NCBI GenBank assembly: GCA_017512725.1
Contig: JAFWEW010000044.1
Location: 1-64,000 of the forward strand
Source of the DNA: Solobacterium sp.
GTDB taxonomy: Bacteria > Bacillota_I > Bacilli_A > Erysipelotrichales > Erysipelotrichaceae
DNA length: 64,000 bases
Direction of reading: 5' to 3'
Shown: piece after piece, positions 16,565 through 25,100 of the stretch
Position numbering within the stretch: the stretch's first letter is position 1
Layout of the letters: each line of letters opens with the position of its first letter
Position numbers and translations under genes: made by a program
Notes under the pieces: model-generated
What the model was told of the DNA's origin: nothing
The model's database searches: none
Seen by the model: the letters and a program-made list of their open reading frames with translations, nothing else

Positions 16565-16589
16565 GAAAACAGAAGGAACAGATTGCGTT

Positions 16590-17411
16590 ATGGGTACCGA
16601 ATCCAGAAACCCGAGATCCATGAACCTCAGTGAACTGAGTGCAGCGGAGATCGTAAAACGGATGAATGAAGAAGACCGCCGGGTATGTGAGGCGGTTTCG
16701 GAATGCATTGATGATATCGGAAAGATCGCAGAAGTATATGCCGATACGCTGAAGCACGGCGGAAGGGTATTTTATCTTGGGGCCGGTACGAGCGGCGGGC
16801 TTGCCATGCTCGATGCGGCTGAGATGCCTCCGACCTTCGGGGTAAGTGAAGATACCGTGATCGCACTGACTGCGGAAGAGGGTATCAACTACACAAATGA
16901 TGCGGAAGACAGCACTGTTCGTGCAGCAGAGAAACTGAAGAAGTATCAGTGCGGAGAAAAGGATCTGGTGATCGGTGTTGCGGCAAGCGGAAGCACACCG
17001 TTTGTCGTGGAAGGGTTGCGCTATGCCAAATCGGTCGGAGCGAAAACCGCGGCAGTAGCATGCAACAAAAATACAAGGATTGGAGAGATCGCAGACTATA
17101 AAGCAGAGGCAGATACCGGGCCGGAGGTGCTGACGGGAAGCACACGGCTGAAAGCAGGCACTGCTGAGAAGATGATACTGAACATGCTGAGTACTGCGGC
17201 AATGGTGCGGTACGGGAAAGTGTATTCCAACTTCATGGTGGATGTGAAACCCATGAATGCAAAACTGGTAAAACGGGCCAGATCAATTGTGATGGAAGTG
17301 ACCGGATGTGATGAAGCGGCTGCACAGGCAGCCATGGAACAGGCAAAGGGTCACTGCAAAACTGCAATTGAGATCATAAAAAGCAACCAGGACAGAACAG
17401 GAGGAAATTAA
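16590..17411 (+). CDS. murQ: Second N-acetylmuramic acid 6-phosphate etherase (MurQ paralogue)
   Basis: A 273-residue SIS-domain etherase related to MurQ at 7.1 kb. It keeps both catalytic glutamates: one in LDAAEMPPTFG and one in NDAEDS (E. coli Glu83 and Glu114). The phosphate loop reads GTSGGLAM where the first copy has GTSGRLGV. It lacks the C-terminal AEEARKRLEAAGG extension. An upstream ATG at 16563 would add nine residues but overlaps the -10; AGAAGGA at 16571-16577 serves ATG 16590. It is followed four bases later by the CW_7 protein gene. It may act on a different muropeptide sugar or be regulated separately (inference). Confidence 0.85.
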   Translation: MGTESRNPRSMNLSELSAAEIVKRMNEEDRRVCEAVSECIDDIGKIAEVYADTLKHGGRVFYLGAGTSGGLAMLDAAEMPPTFGVSEDTVIALTAEEGINYTNDAEDSTVRAAEKLKKYQCGEKDLVIGVAASGSTPFVVEGLRYAKSVGAKTAAVACNKNTRIGEIADYKAEADTGPEVLTGSTRLKAGTAEKMILNMLSTAAMVRYGKVYSNFMVDVKPMNAKLVKRARSIVMEVTGCDEAAAQAAMEQAKGHCKTAIEIIKSNQDRTGGN

Positions 17412-17415
17412 CATT

Positions 17416-17940
17416 ATGCCGTCATTTGGTTCAAGCAATGGCAATTCCGGCAGCAAGGCAGGAATGCCCACAAACATCCAGCCGCAGGCTTCCGCAACGA
17501 AAGAAACAACAACGATGAAATCAATGGACACGATTGTTCAGGAAGTCATCCGCGGAGAATGGGGCAACGGTGCAGAGCGCAAGCAGCGTCTTGAGGCAGC
17601 AGGTTACAGCTATGAAGTAGTTCAGGGCAAGGTAAACCGTGAGCTTGCCAGCATCAAGAGCCTTGATGAAGTCGCAGCGGAAGTCATTCGCGGCGCCTGG
17701 GGCAATGGTGCAGAGCGCAAACAGCGCCTTGAAGCAGCAGGCTACAACTTCAATCAGATCCAGAGTCTTGTAAACGCAAAGCTGTCCGGCGGAACTGCGT
17801 CCGCAAGCTCTCTCGATGAGGTCGCAAAGAAGGTCATCCGCGGGGAATTCGGCAATGGTGCAGAACGCAAGCAGCGTCTTGAGGCTGCAGGGTATGATTT
17901 CAATGCGGTACAGGCCAGAGTCAACCAGCTGCTGAAGTAA
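17416..17940 (+). CDS. Triple CW_7 (Cpl-7) repeat protein without signal peptide
   Basis: A 174-residue protein made almost entirely of three CW_7 repeats. Each reads like SLDEVAxxVIRGxxGNGAERKQRLEAAGY, at residues about 37-78, 81-122 and 132-172. CW_7 motifs of the Cpl-7 lysin bind the GlcNAc-MurNAc-L-Ala-D-isoGln part of peptidoglycan. Here there is no enzyme domain and no signal peptide: residues 1-35 are Ser/Gly/Thr-rich and not hydrophobic. It starts four bases after murQ and must be in its operon. It may hold muropeptides in the cytosol, leave the cell by a non-classical route, or act after lysis; the sequence does not decide. Confidence 0.85.
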   Translation: MPSFGSSNGNSGSKAGMPTNIQPQASATKETTTMKSMDTIVQEVIRGEWGNGAERKQRLEAAGYSYEVVQGKVNRELASIKSLDEVAAEVIRGAWGNGAERKQRLEAAGYNFNQIQSLVNAKLSGGTASASSLDEVAKKVIRGEFGNGAERKQRLEAAGYDFNAVQARVNQLLK

Positions 17941-17962
17941 TTACACGTATCAGAAACCAAAG

Positions 17963-18003
17963 AAAGCCGAATATCTGAGGGAATCAGAGAATTCGGCTTT
18001 TAC
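17963..18003 (+). terminator. Terminator of the murQ2-CW_7 unit
   Basis: Stem AAAGCCGAAT (17963-17972) and ATTCGGCTTT (17991-18000), then TACTTT. Confidence 0.7.
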
Positions 18004-18418
18004 TTTGGCAAAAATGATAATGAAGCACCCTTTATAGCAAAGGAAAAGAGTACATAAAACAGGAAGATTGGAATGCCCCGGGAAATAAACCCAAAGCCGG
18101 ATTGGACGACCAATCGGAGAAAAGAGACACAGCAGATAAGGGTATAGCGATGTGCAGTTTTTAACCGGAAAGCGGAGAGAAAGAAACAGCGTTTGCTATA
18201 GCCAGAACAGGTAATATAAACCGTACCGGAAGGGATGTTGTACCCGTGAATTTATTGCGATTAATAAGACGGTTGTGCGGGTCTCCTTATAACAAAGAAA
18301 TTTATAAATAACGCTTGTGTTCTTTATTTTATGCTATGATAACTTTGATTCAAAATCTTTTGCTCGTGGTTTTCGTGTGCAGTTCACAGTGTTATTTCGT
18401 ATATACAGGTAAAAGTAT
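18004..18418. other. Gene-free stretch before the pseudopilin cluster
   Basis: No reading frame of note. TATAGC and GCTATA arms near 18143 and 18196 could form a long-range stem, and a small dyad GATTGG/CCAATC lies near 18105. The 3' end carries the extended -10 promoter and an approximately 70-base leader. Confidence 0.4.
18332..18340 (+). promoter_or_regulatory. Extended -10 promoter of the pseudopilin/surface cluster
   Basis: TGCTATGAT at 18332-18340, about 80 bp before the first pseudopilin gene. No convincing -35. Confidence 0.45.
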
Positions 18419-19120
18419 ATGACACAAGCGATTAGGAAAAAACTGAGATCAAACGAGGGTGCGTCACTGATGGTGGCATTGCTGTTTTTCGTGATGTGCG
18501 CAACTGTTGGGTCAATCATACTTGCGGCAGCTACCGCATCCAGCGGAAGACTGGCAAACCTGAGAAAGGAAGATCAGTCTTATTATGCGATTACTTCTGC
18601 GGCAGATCTGTTTGCGGAGATGATGGAAGATAAAAAAGTTGTGATTCAGATGAAAAAGACCGTTGATGCCTCGCCGACAGTGTCTGATAAAACCGAAACA
18701 GAGTTTTTAGATTTAGATAGCGAGATTTCAAAGCTGTTGTTGCCGAAAGTACTGAGCGATTATCTTTTGCCGTTTAATACTTGGTCCTATAATGCGAAGT
18801 TTCCACAACTTAGGTCGACCCCTGTTGATCCGACAGATATTGTTATCAAGGTTAAAGATAAGTATTCTTCCGCTGATTATGAATCTTTGACAGTAAATGG
18901 AAAAGTGTCAATGGATAAAGCGCTGGATTTAATTGTGGAGTTTAGCATTCCGGGGTCAGGTGAATCCTTAAAGATGAAGTTTAAATCAGTAGTGCAGGAA
19001 GAAGAAAAGATTAAAACGTTTGATGAAAACATGCAGGGAACGGACAACCCTGTTGATACACGCGCAACCGTTTCTACAAAAACATATACGATTTCCTGGA
19101 TTGATCCGGTGACAGAGTAG
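18419..19120 (+). CDS. Pseudopilin-like protein 1 (PilX/GspK-like)
   Basis: A 233-residue protein with a short basic leader MTQAIRKKLRSNEG followed by a hydrophobic helix, ASLMVALLFFVMCATVGSII. The Gly before the helix fits prepilin peptidase cleavage, but the usual Glu at +5 is missing, as in PilX/GspK-type tip pseudopilins. The rest is a soluble domain rich in charged and beta-prone segments. It is the first of four such genes in tight order. Predicted place: inner-membrane pseudopilus assembly, probably near the tip (inference from the missing Glu). The assembly ATPase and platform protein are not in the window. Confidence 0.65.
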   Translation: MTQAIRKKLRSNEGASLMVALLFFVMCATVGSIILAAATASSGRLANLRKEDQSYYAITSAADLFAEMMEDKKVVIQMKKTVDASPTVSDKTETEFLDLDSEISKLLLPKVLSDYLLPFNTWSYNAKFPQLRSTPVDPTDIVIKVKDKYSSADYESLTVNGKVSMDKALDLIVEFSIPGSGESLKMKFKSVVQEEEKIKTFDENMQGTDNPVDTRATVSTKTYTISWIDPVTE

Positions 19121-19129
19121 GTGATGCAT

Positions 19130-19453
19130 ATGATGAACAAACTTAAAAGTACATCCGGTGAAACCATAGCAGAAGTTCTTGTGGCCAGTCTTGTAGTGGT
19201 ACTTGGCATCCTGCTGTACGCAACGATGGTATCTTCTTCTTTCCGGATTGTTACAACAGCAGAAGATGCGATGCAGAACCTGTATAAGACAGAAAGTGCT
19301 TTTGAACAAAACAAAGAAGATGAAGAACTTGGAATAACACAGATAGCTGGCAAGGGATATATTTCTTCTTTCGATGGTATAGCAAAAAAAGATGATGGTT
19401 CATTAGACGTGACAATAACTGGGACGACAGAGATCAAAATATATAAGAGATAG
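19130..19453 (+). CDS. Pseudopilin-like protein 2
   Basis: A 107-residue protein with a class III prepilin-type N-terminus: basic leader KLKSTSG, then ETIAEVLVASLVVVLGILLY with Glu at +5. The small periplasm-side domain ends DVTITGTTEIKIYKR. The start is ATG 19130 (or 19133), served by AGGTGAT at 19119-19125; the previous stop overlaps this site. Size and position fit a GspI/PilV-like minor pseudopilin. It is separated from the next gene by only six bases. Confidence 0.65.
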   Translation: MMNKLKSTSGETIAEVLVASLVVVLGILLYATMVSSSFRIVTTAEDAMQNLYKTESAFEQNKEDEELGITQIAGKGYISSFDGIAKKDDGSLDVTITGTTEIKIYKR

Positions 19454-19459
19454 TAAAAA

Positions 19460-19993
19460 ATGAAGTATATAATCAACAAATTTAAAGACAAAGCAGGATC
19501 TTCACTGGTCGAAACACTTGCGACCGTTGTTTTGCTTGGAATTATGGGAATCGCGCTGGTTACCGGTATCGCAACGATACAGAATACCTATAAGAAAATC
19601 GTGCGCAAAGCCAATGAACAGACCATATTGTCTACAACGCTTATTGAAATGCGAAACGAAATCCGGAAATCCGTTGATTATGACGCTGGCCGATTCCAGT
19701 CAAGAGATGGGTATTGGTTCTCTTTCCGGGAAGCGGGAACAGGAGAAAAAGGTATTTATATCGATTATTACATGACGAAAGACGCAACTACTCCCATACA
19801 GAAAAGACCGGTTGTGAGTGAGGCAAACGGAGATGTGTCGAAGGTTTACTCCAGTTTCGGAGATGGAGGTGGAGTAAAAAAAGAATCGGACGGTTTATTT
19901 GTAATAGAAAAACTGCAGGTTGGAGAAGCCGGTTCTACGAACGTTACAAAAATTGATTCATATTATGTTTCCCAGATTACCAGAAGAAAGTGA
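19460..19993 (+). CDS. Pseudopilin-like protein 3 (GspJ/PilW-like)
   Basis: A 177-residue protein with leader KYIINKFKDKAG and helix SSLVETLATVVLLGIMGIALV; Glu at +5 is present. The C-terminal domain includes DGYWFSFREAGTGEKGIYIDYY and ends YYVSQITRRK, resembling the beta-rich domain of GspJ/PilW minor pseudopilins in size. Its stop overlaps the region just before the fourth pseudopilin start, so translation is probably coupled. Confidence 0.65.
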   Translation: MKYIINKFKDKAGSSLVETLATVVLLGIMGIALVTGIATIQNTYKKIVRKANEQTILSTTLIEMRNEIRKSVDYDAGRFQSRDGYWFSFREAGTGEKGIYIDYYMTKDATTPIQKRPVVSEANGDVSKVYSSFGDGGGVKKESDGLFVIEKLQVGEAGSTNVTKIDSYYVSQITRRK

Positions 19994-20001
19994 GGTCCCG
20001 G

Positions 20002-22119
20002 ATGAAGATGAAAAAAGACAGAGCGGGATTTACTCTTGCGGAACTTCTTATAACAATAGCAATTCTGATGATACTGTTTGGTATCGGTTTTGTTGCTGTA
20101 TCTGCATACTACAGAAACCTGCGCTTCAATGAGGTTGAGTCTATTGCGAAAGAGCTTTACATTGCGTCTCAGAACCAGCTCAGCAAAGCAAAAGAAAACG
20201 GCGTATTGGACAAGTATAACGAAACCTACAAGAGCGACAGTACACATTATCTTATCTATAACCGTGAAAACGATTATACGGCGGATGGAAACTACAAGGC
20301 TGAGAAGAATAATTATTTGAGAGAAGAGATGCTTCTGCCTTTTGGATCAATTGATGGAACGGTGCGTGAAAGCGGAACGTACATTATTGAGTTTGATCCT
20401 GTATCAGGTACGGTTATTCAGGTTTTCTATTCTGACAGCGGAAGGTACGGATATAAGAAATTTACGAGTTTCTCTGACGGAATAAAGAACCTTGCAGGAA
20501 ACGAAAAGAAAGAAAGCCGTAAGAACTATAACGGCTGTGTTATTGGCTGGTATGGTGGGGATGTAAGCGATATCTCATACGTGAATATAGATAATGACCC
20601 TATTTTGGAAGTATTCAATGGGAATGTTTTGTATGCGAAAGTAAAAGATGGAAGCTTGGATGCTGGCAAAGACCTGAAGGTCATGCTTTGTGTGAAAGGT
20701 CTTGAAAGCACAGCAACAAAAACATTTACAGTTACCGGAAAGAAAGACACAATTCTGAACAATGATTTTATCCTTGATGATATTACAAGAGAAAAAATGC
20801 ATTTTTCGGACATAAGAGCCGACTCTGAAGTCTTTATTCCGGGTGAAGATATTGAATTGTTCTTGACGGTTATGGCAGATAGATCTTTCAGTAATGTCAA
20901 AGAAAGCAACCATGTCATAACAAACAGCCTCTTCGATTCAATAGTCAAAGAGGCGGATAATACGGTTACTGCTCATATCTCGAATTGCAGACATCTGGAA
21001 AATCTGGGATCTGCCGTTTCTAAAATTGATTATGCCAGCCGGAATCTCAAAAAAGCGGAACAGGTAGCGGATCTGGATTGGTCAGAATTTTTGGAGGAAA
21101 CCAATAAATCGGTTTATGCAAATAACAGCGATTTTGGAGATAACAGCAATTTTGGAGATAACAACTATTATCCAATTAATCTGAGTACGGCATTTATGTA
21201 TGAAGGAAACGACCGTATCATAAATGGAATTACAATTACTATAAATACAATTCCTCTTGAAAATCCCGAAAAAACAATCCCTTTTGGTTTATTTGGTACA
21301 AACACGAATAAATTGGAAGTGCAGCATCTAGAATTAAGGAATTTCGTAATCAAATCAGGTGCAGGCACAGGACTAGCTACTACAATTTCAAGTGAATCTG
21401 CGGGAGCTTTGATCGGGAAAGCTTCTGGAGAGATTAAAGTGGAAGGTGTTGTAGCATATAACACGCTTAAAAATGAAACTGGCAAAGATAATGCTACGGA
21501 AATAGCAGGAACTGTTGCAGGCGGTTTGATTGGAACAATGAGTTCAGGAGAGGTTAAAAACTGTGCGGCTGCAGTTTATGTAAATGGTTCAAATGTTGCA
21601 GGCGGATTAATAGGGGAAATGAATGGTGGATCTGTAACTACGTCTTATGCGGGCGGACATACAATAAATGGCGAGTTTGTTAAGTTCAAAGAAAATGAAC
21701 AAGGGCGTTCAAATGTGTATTCAAAGAACGGAAGTGCAGGTGGACTTGTTGGAACAACTTATAGTAGTTCATCAATTACCAACTGTTATTCAACCTGTTC
21801 GGTTCAAGGAAAAAATGCATATTTTATCGCGGATAAGTTTGTGGATGATAAAGGAGAAGCATTATCCAAGAGCGGAAACAATTATGGTGCAGGATGGATC
21901 ATGAAAAATGACGACCAGCAGTTTCCGGATCTTGATATGAATGATTTCTCTACTAATATGAAGCATCCTGCCGTTTATTATGACGATTTCTGGAAAAATG
22001 ATTATTATCCTTATCCAGTTATCAGCGAAAAAGATACTTCTCAAACCGCATGGTTCCTAATTCAACACGTCGGTGACTGGGCACTGCCTGGTTATCGAGG
22101 AGACTTCATCAACGAGTGA
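20002..22119 (+). CDS. Large prepilin-type protein with GLUG repeats
   Basis: A 705-residue protein with the clearest prepilin signal of the set: KKDRAGFTLAELLITIAILM. The N-terminal helix and first approximately 130 residues (LRFNEVESIAKELYIASQNQLSKAKENG) resemble a pilin core. A long extra domain follows. Residues about 500-605 hold three GLUG motifs (AGGLIGTMSSGEVKNC, AGGLIGEMNGGSVTTSY, AGGLVGTTYSSSSITNCYS), otherwise seen in secreted adhesins and IgA1-protease-like proteins. ATG 20002 is served by GTGAGGT; an in-frame GTG at 19990 is part of that site. A pilus-tip adhesin is the most natural reading (inference). Confidence 0.75.
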   Translation: MKMKKDRAGFTLAELLITIAILMILFGIGFVAVSAYYRNLRFNEVESIAKELYIASQNQLSKAKENGVLDKYNETYKSDSTHYLIYNRENDYTADGNYKAEKNNYLREEMLLPFGSIDGTVRESGTYIIEFDPVSGTVIQVFYSDSGRYGYKKFTSFSDGIKNLAGNEKKESRKNYNGCVIGWYGGDVSDISYVNIDNDPILEVFNGNVLYAKVKDGSLDAGKDLKVMLCVKGLESTATKTFTVTGKKDTILNNDFILDDITREKMHFSDIRADSEVFIPGEDIELFLTVMADRSFSNVKESNHVITNSLFDSIVKEADNTVTAHISNCRHLENLGSAVSKIDYASRNLKKAEQVADLDWSEFLEETNKSVYANNSDFGDNSNFGDNNYYPINLSTAFMYEGNDRIINGITITINTIPLENPEKTIPFGLFGTNTNKLEVQHLELRNFVIKSGAGTGLATTISSESAGALIGKASGEIKVEGVVAYNTLKNETGKDNATEIAGTVAGGLIGTMSSGEVKNCAAAVYVNGSNVAGGLIGEMNGGSVTTSYAGGHTINGEFVKFKENEQGRSNVYSKNGSAGGLVGTTYSSSSITNCYSTCSVQGKNAYFIADKFVDDKGEALSKSGNNYGAGWIMKNDDQQFPDLDMNDFSTNMKHPAVYYDDFWKNDYYPYPVISEKDTSQTAWFLIQHVGDWALPGYRGDFINE

Positions 22120-22171
22120 CAACGAACAAAGCTTTAAGTAAAGCCTTCTGATTAAAAGGATGGTATGCATT

Positions 22172-25100
22172 ATGGAAAAGAAACTCATTAAAAAAGGAAC
22201 GTCTGTACTGCTTTCCCTCAACATGCTTATGGGAGGGATGATCTCTGACAGCAGTCTGCTGACAGTAAGAGCAGAAACAGTTGAAGAGAATCTGATCGAT
22301 TCTGAAAACAAGTCGGTAACGGATACGGTACCGGTACTTTCCTCTACGGAGACGAGAGATCTCTCGGGTGGAGAACAGAAAGAAATGTACCGTGTTGGTA
22401 TCATAGCCGGAGAAGAGATCTCACTCAGACAGATTCTGATTGAATCTGGTTTTCTGCGTGATTCTGATGTAGATGCATACCTCGACAGTATTGAATCGGT
22501 TGAAGTTAGTGATGTTGATGTTTTCACACTGGTCGAAGACCGGGATGACTATACCTTTATTGCAGAAGATCATTTTGATTCGGAACAGACAATTACGCTT
22601 GAAACTAAAAAAACGGTTTCTTATATCACCGTTACTGACCGCAGCAAGACCCCTGTCCGTGCGGTTGTAACAGAAAACGGGAAGACGGGTTCTGTGGCTG
22701 TTACCGCTTCCGGCGGAGAGCGCTTCAGTGACTGGGTAAATGTTTACGCAGATTTCAATCTGAACGATGCTGCGGTCAATGCGGTAACGCAGAACAATGT
22801 GCTTTATGCGGAATACTGCGGTTTCTCCGTAAATACCGACGAAAGTATTGGCAGCGGATATGATGTGTCGGTTGTATTCCCGGAGACTGTTAAGGGTGAA
22901 GGATACCGGCTGTTCTATGTCAGCGGTAATTATGTAGAAGAAATCTATGGCAATATAGAAACGACTGGTGATCCGAATAGCCCGGTAGCTGCCGGCATCA
23001 AGTTCCATACAAATACGCTAGGTAACTTTGTGCTTGCGTGCACAAAGACCTATAACTACTGGATCTCACAGGATGCGTTTGTATATCACCTGACCTCTGA
23101 TGATGCAGTACCGCTCAAAGAAGTACTGATTCAGTCTGGAATGGTCAAAGAAGAGGAAGCCGATCTGTTCCTGCAGAATGTACAGGGAGTTACATCGGAT
23201 AATCCGGATGTTTTGAAGGTTGATCTGACTGAAGATTATGAATGTGTAATTCATCCGCTGATTTACTTCATCGAACAGTCTCTGACCGTTGTTATGGCAG
23301 ATGGTCAGACCGGGATAATAACCGTTAGAGATGATCGGGGTGGAGGAATCACAGAAGCAGTATCCTATCCGGATAATATTGAAATTGAATCCATAACAAT
23401 CAGTCCGACAGAAGATAAGTTGCTGCCGGAAGATGCGGAAAGTACGGCAGAAGTTGTAGAAGGAACCGAATCCATTGAAGCGGTATCGGAAGAAGCAGAA
23501 GAGAATACTCCTGCTGAGGCAGTAACGGAGTATAAGGTTTTTGATATTGATCTTGAGAATGTAGAAAAACAGGAATACGACGGCTTTGATGTTGAAATGA
23601 AGCTGAGTAAAGAAGCGGCTGTTACCGGTGGAGACTTCAAGCTTTACCACATTCTCGATGATGGTACTTACGAAGAAGTTCCAGTCACTGTAAATATGAC
23701 TACGGATGAGTTTGGCAATGAGGTGGTAGATACCATTGCCTTTACGACACCGTCATTCTCAGAGTTTGTTCTGGTATATACCATCACTGCTTACTACAGA
23801 GAGGTCAATGGAGATACCTGGAAGATTTCGGCAGAATACAGTGCGGATGCAGGAATCCCTTCAAATGCACAGCTTTCCGTCACCGAGATCAAAGAAGGCG
23901 ATGAAGGATATGAAGGTTATGTAACAAAATCTGCAGATGCATTAGGAAAAGAAACAGAAGACATTTCATTTGCAAAGGCCTTTGATATTACCTTGGTGAA
24001 CCCGGAAACAGGAGAAGTATATCAGCCGGCAGAGAACAAAGATGTAAAGATTACGATTGAACTTCTGGATAACAGTCTGGAAGGTATTACGAATGTCGAT
24101 ATTGTTCATATTCACGGAGAACCCGAAGAGCAGGCAGAAGTATTGGGGTCTACTCTGGCTGGTGATGCAGTACAGTTCAATACCAAAGGATTCTCGGTGT
24201 TTGTAGTGACAGGAGCGAATGCTGTACCCAGAAGAACATACACGTTCTTTGTTCCAAATGAAGCTGCAGAGGGATACACTGAATATCACTTCACAGATGC
24301 TGACGGGAAAGATATAACAAAACAATATGTTAAAAACGGAGAGCTTCCGGTTATTCCTTCGCTGGAATCTACTGCTGTTAATGAATTTGATGGTTGGTAT
24401 AAGGGTACTATTAACGGCAGTGAACTTGTTATCGAAGATACCCCATTTGATTTTTCGTCCAGTTTTACAGCAGATGAGCCGGTTAATCTTTATCCGAAAT
24501 TTAAAGAATATATATATGTGAATTTCCATGATCAGTATGATAAAGACGCTGGTATTTTTCCGATTACCAAAACAAAGCGGGCGGAATTAATTAATGGAAG
24601 CGCAACGGTACAAATTGATGATGTCAGTACAGTTTACAGCGGCAGTCAAAGCGGCAAACTGGCATTTTATGGCTGGTCCTATGAACAGGTTAAAAATCCA
24701 GGTGATACGGGAGTGGTGATATCGGGTTCAACAATAACGGTAGACAAGACTACAGATCTGTATCCGATTTATGCAGGAATTCACTGGTTGAGCTATTACT
24801 CAGCAAAAGCAGGATCCGGTGCGACCTATTTTCCTTCTCATTACTATTTCGCAGAAGAAGGACCTACTAAACTACAGGTTCCGGAACTTGAGGGATACCA
24901 GTTTACAGGTTGGTGGACAGGTAAGATTATCACGCCGGAAGGAAGTACGGAAGAAACAATCGATTACGGTAAACAGGTATCGAATGCAGATGGTACCTTA
25001 ATTGATACATTAAATGAACCCTCTGTGTACTTTAGCGGAGGAAAACTGTTGCTGCGTGCAGATACAACACTGTACGCAAGATGGGAAGCGAAAACAACCG

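Noticed and set aside
16563-16589. Upstream start for the second murQ at 16563
   Set aside because: The ATG overlaps a perfect TATAAT -10, so it would not be on the transcript.
18143-18202. Long-range stem TATAGC/GCTATA as a new RNA element
   Set aside because: Only six pairs over a long loop; not enough to claim a structured RNA.
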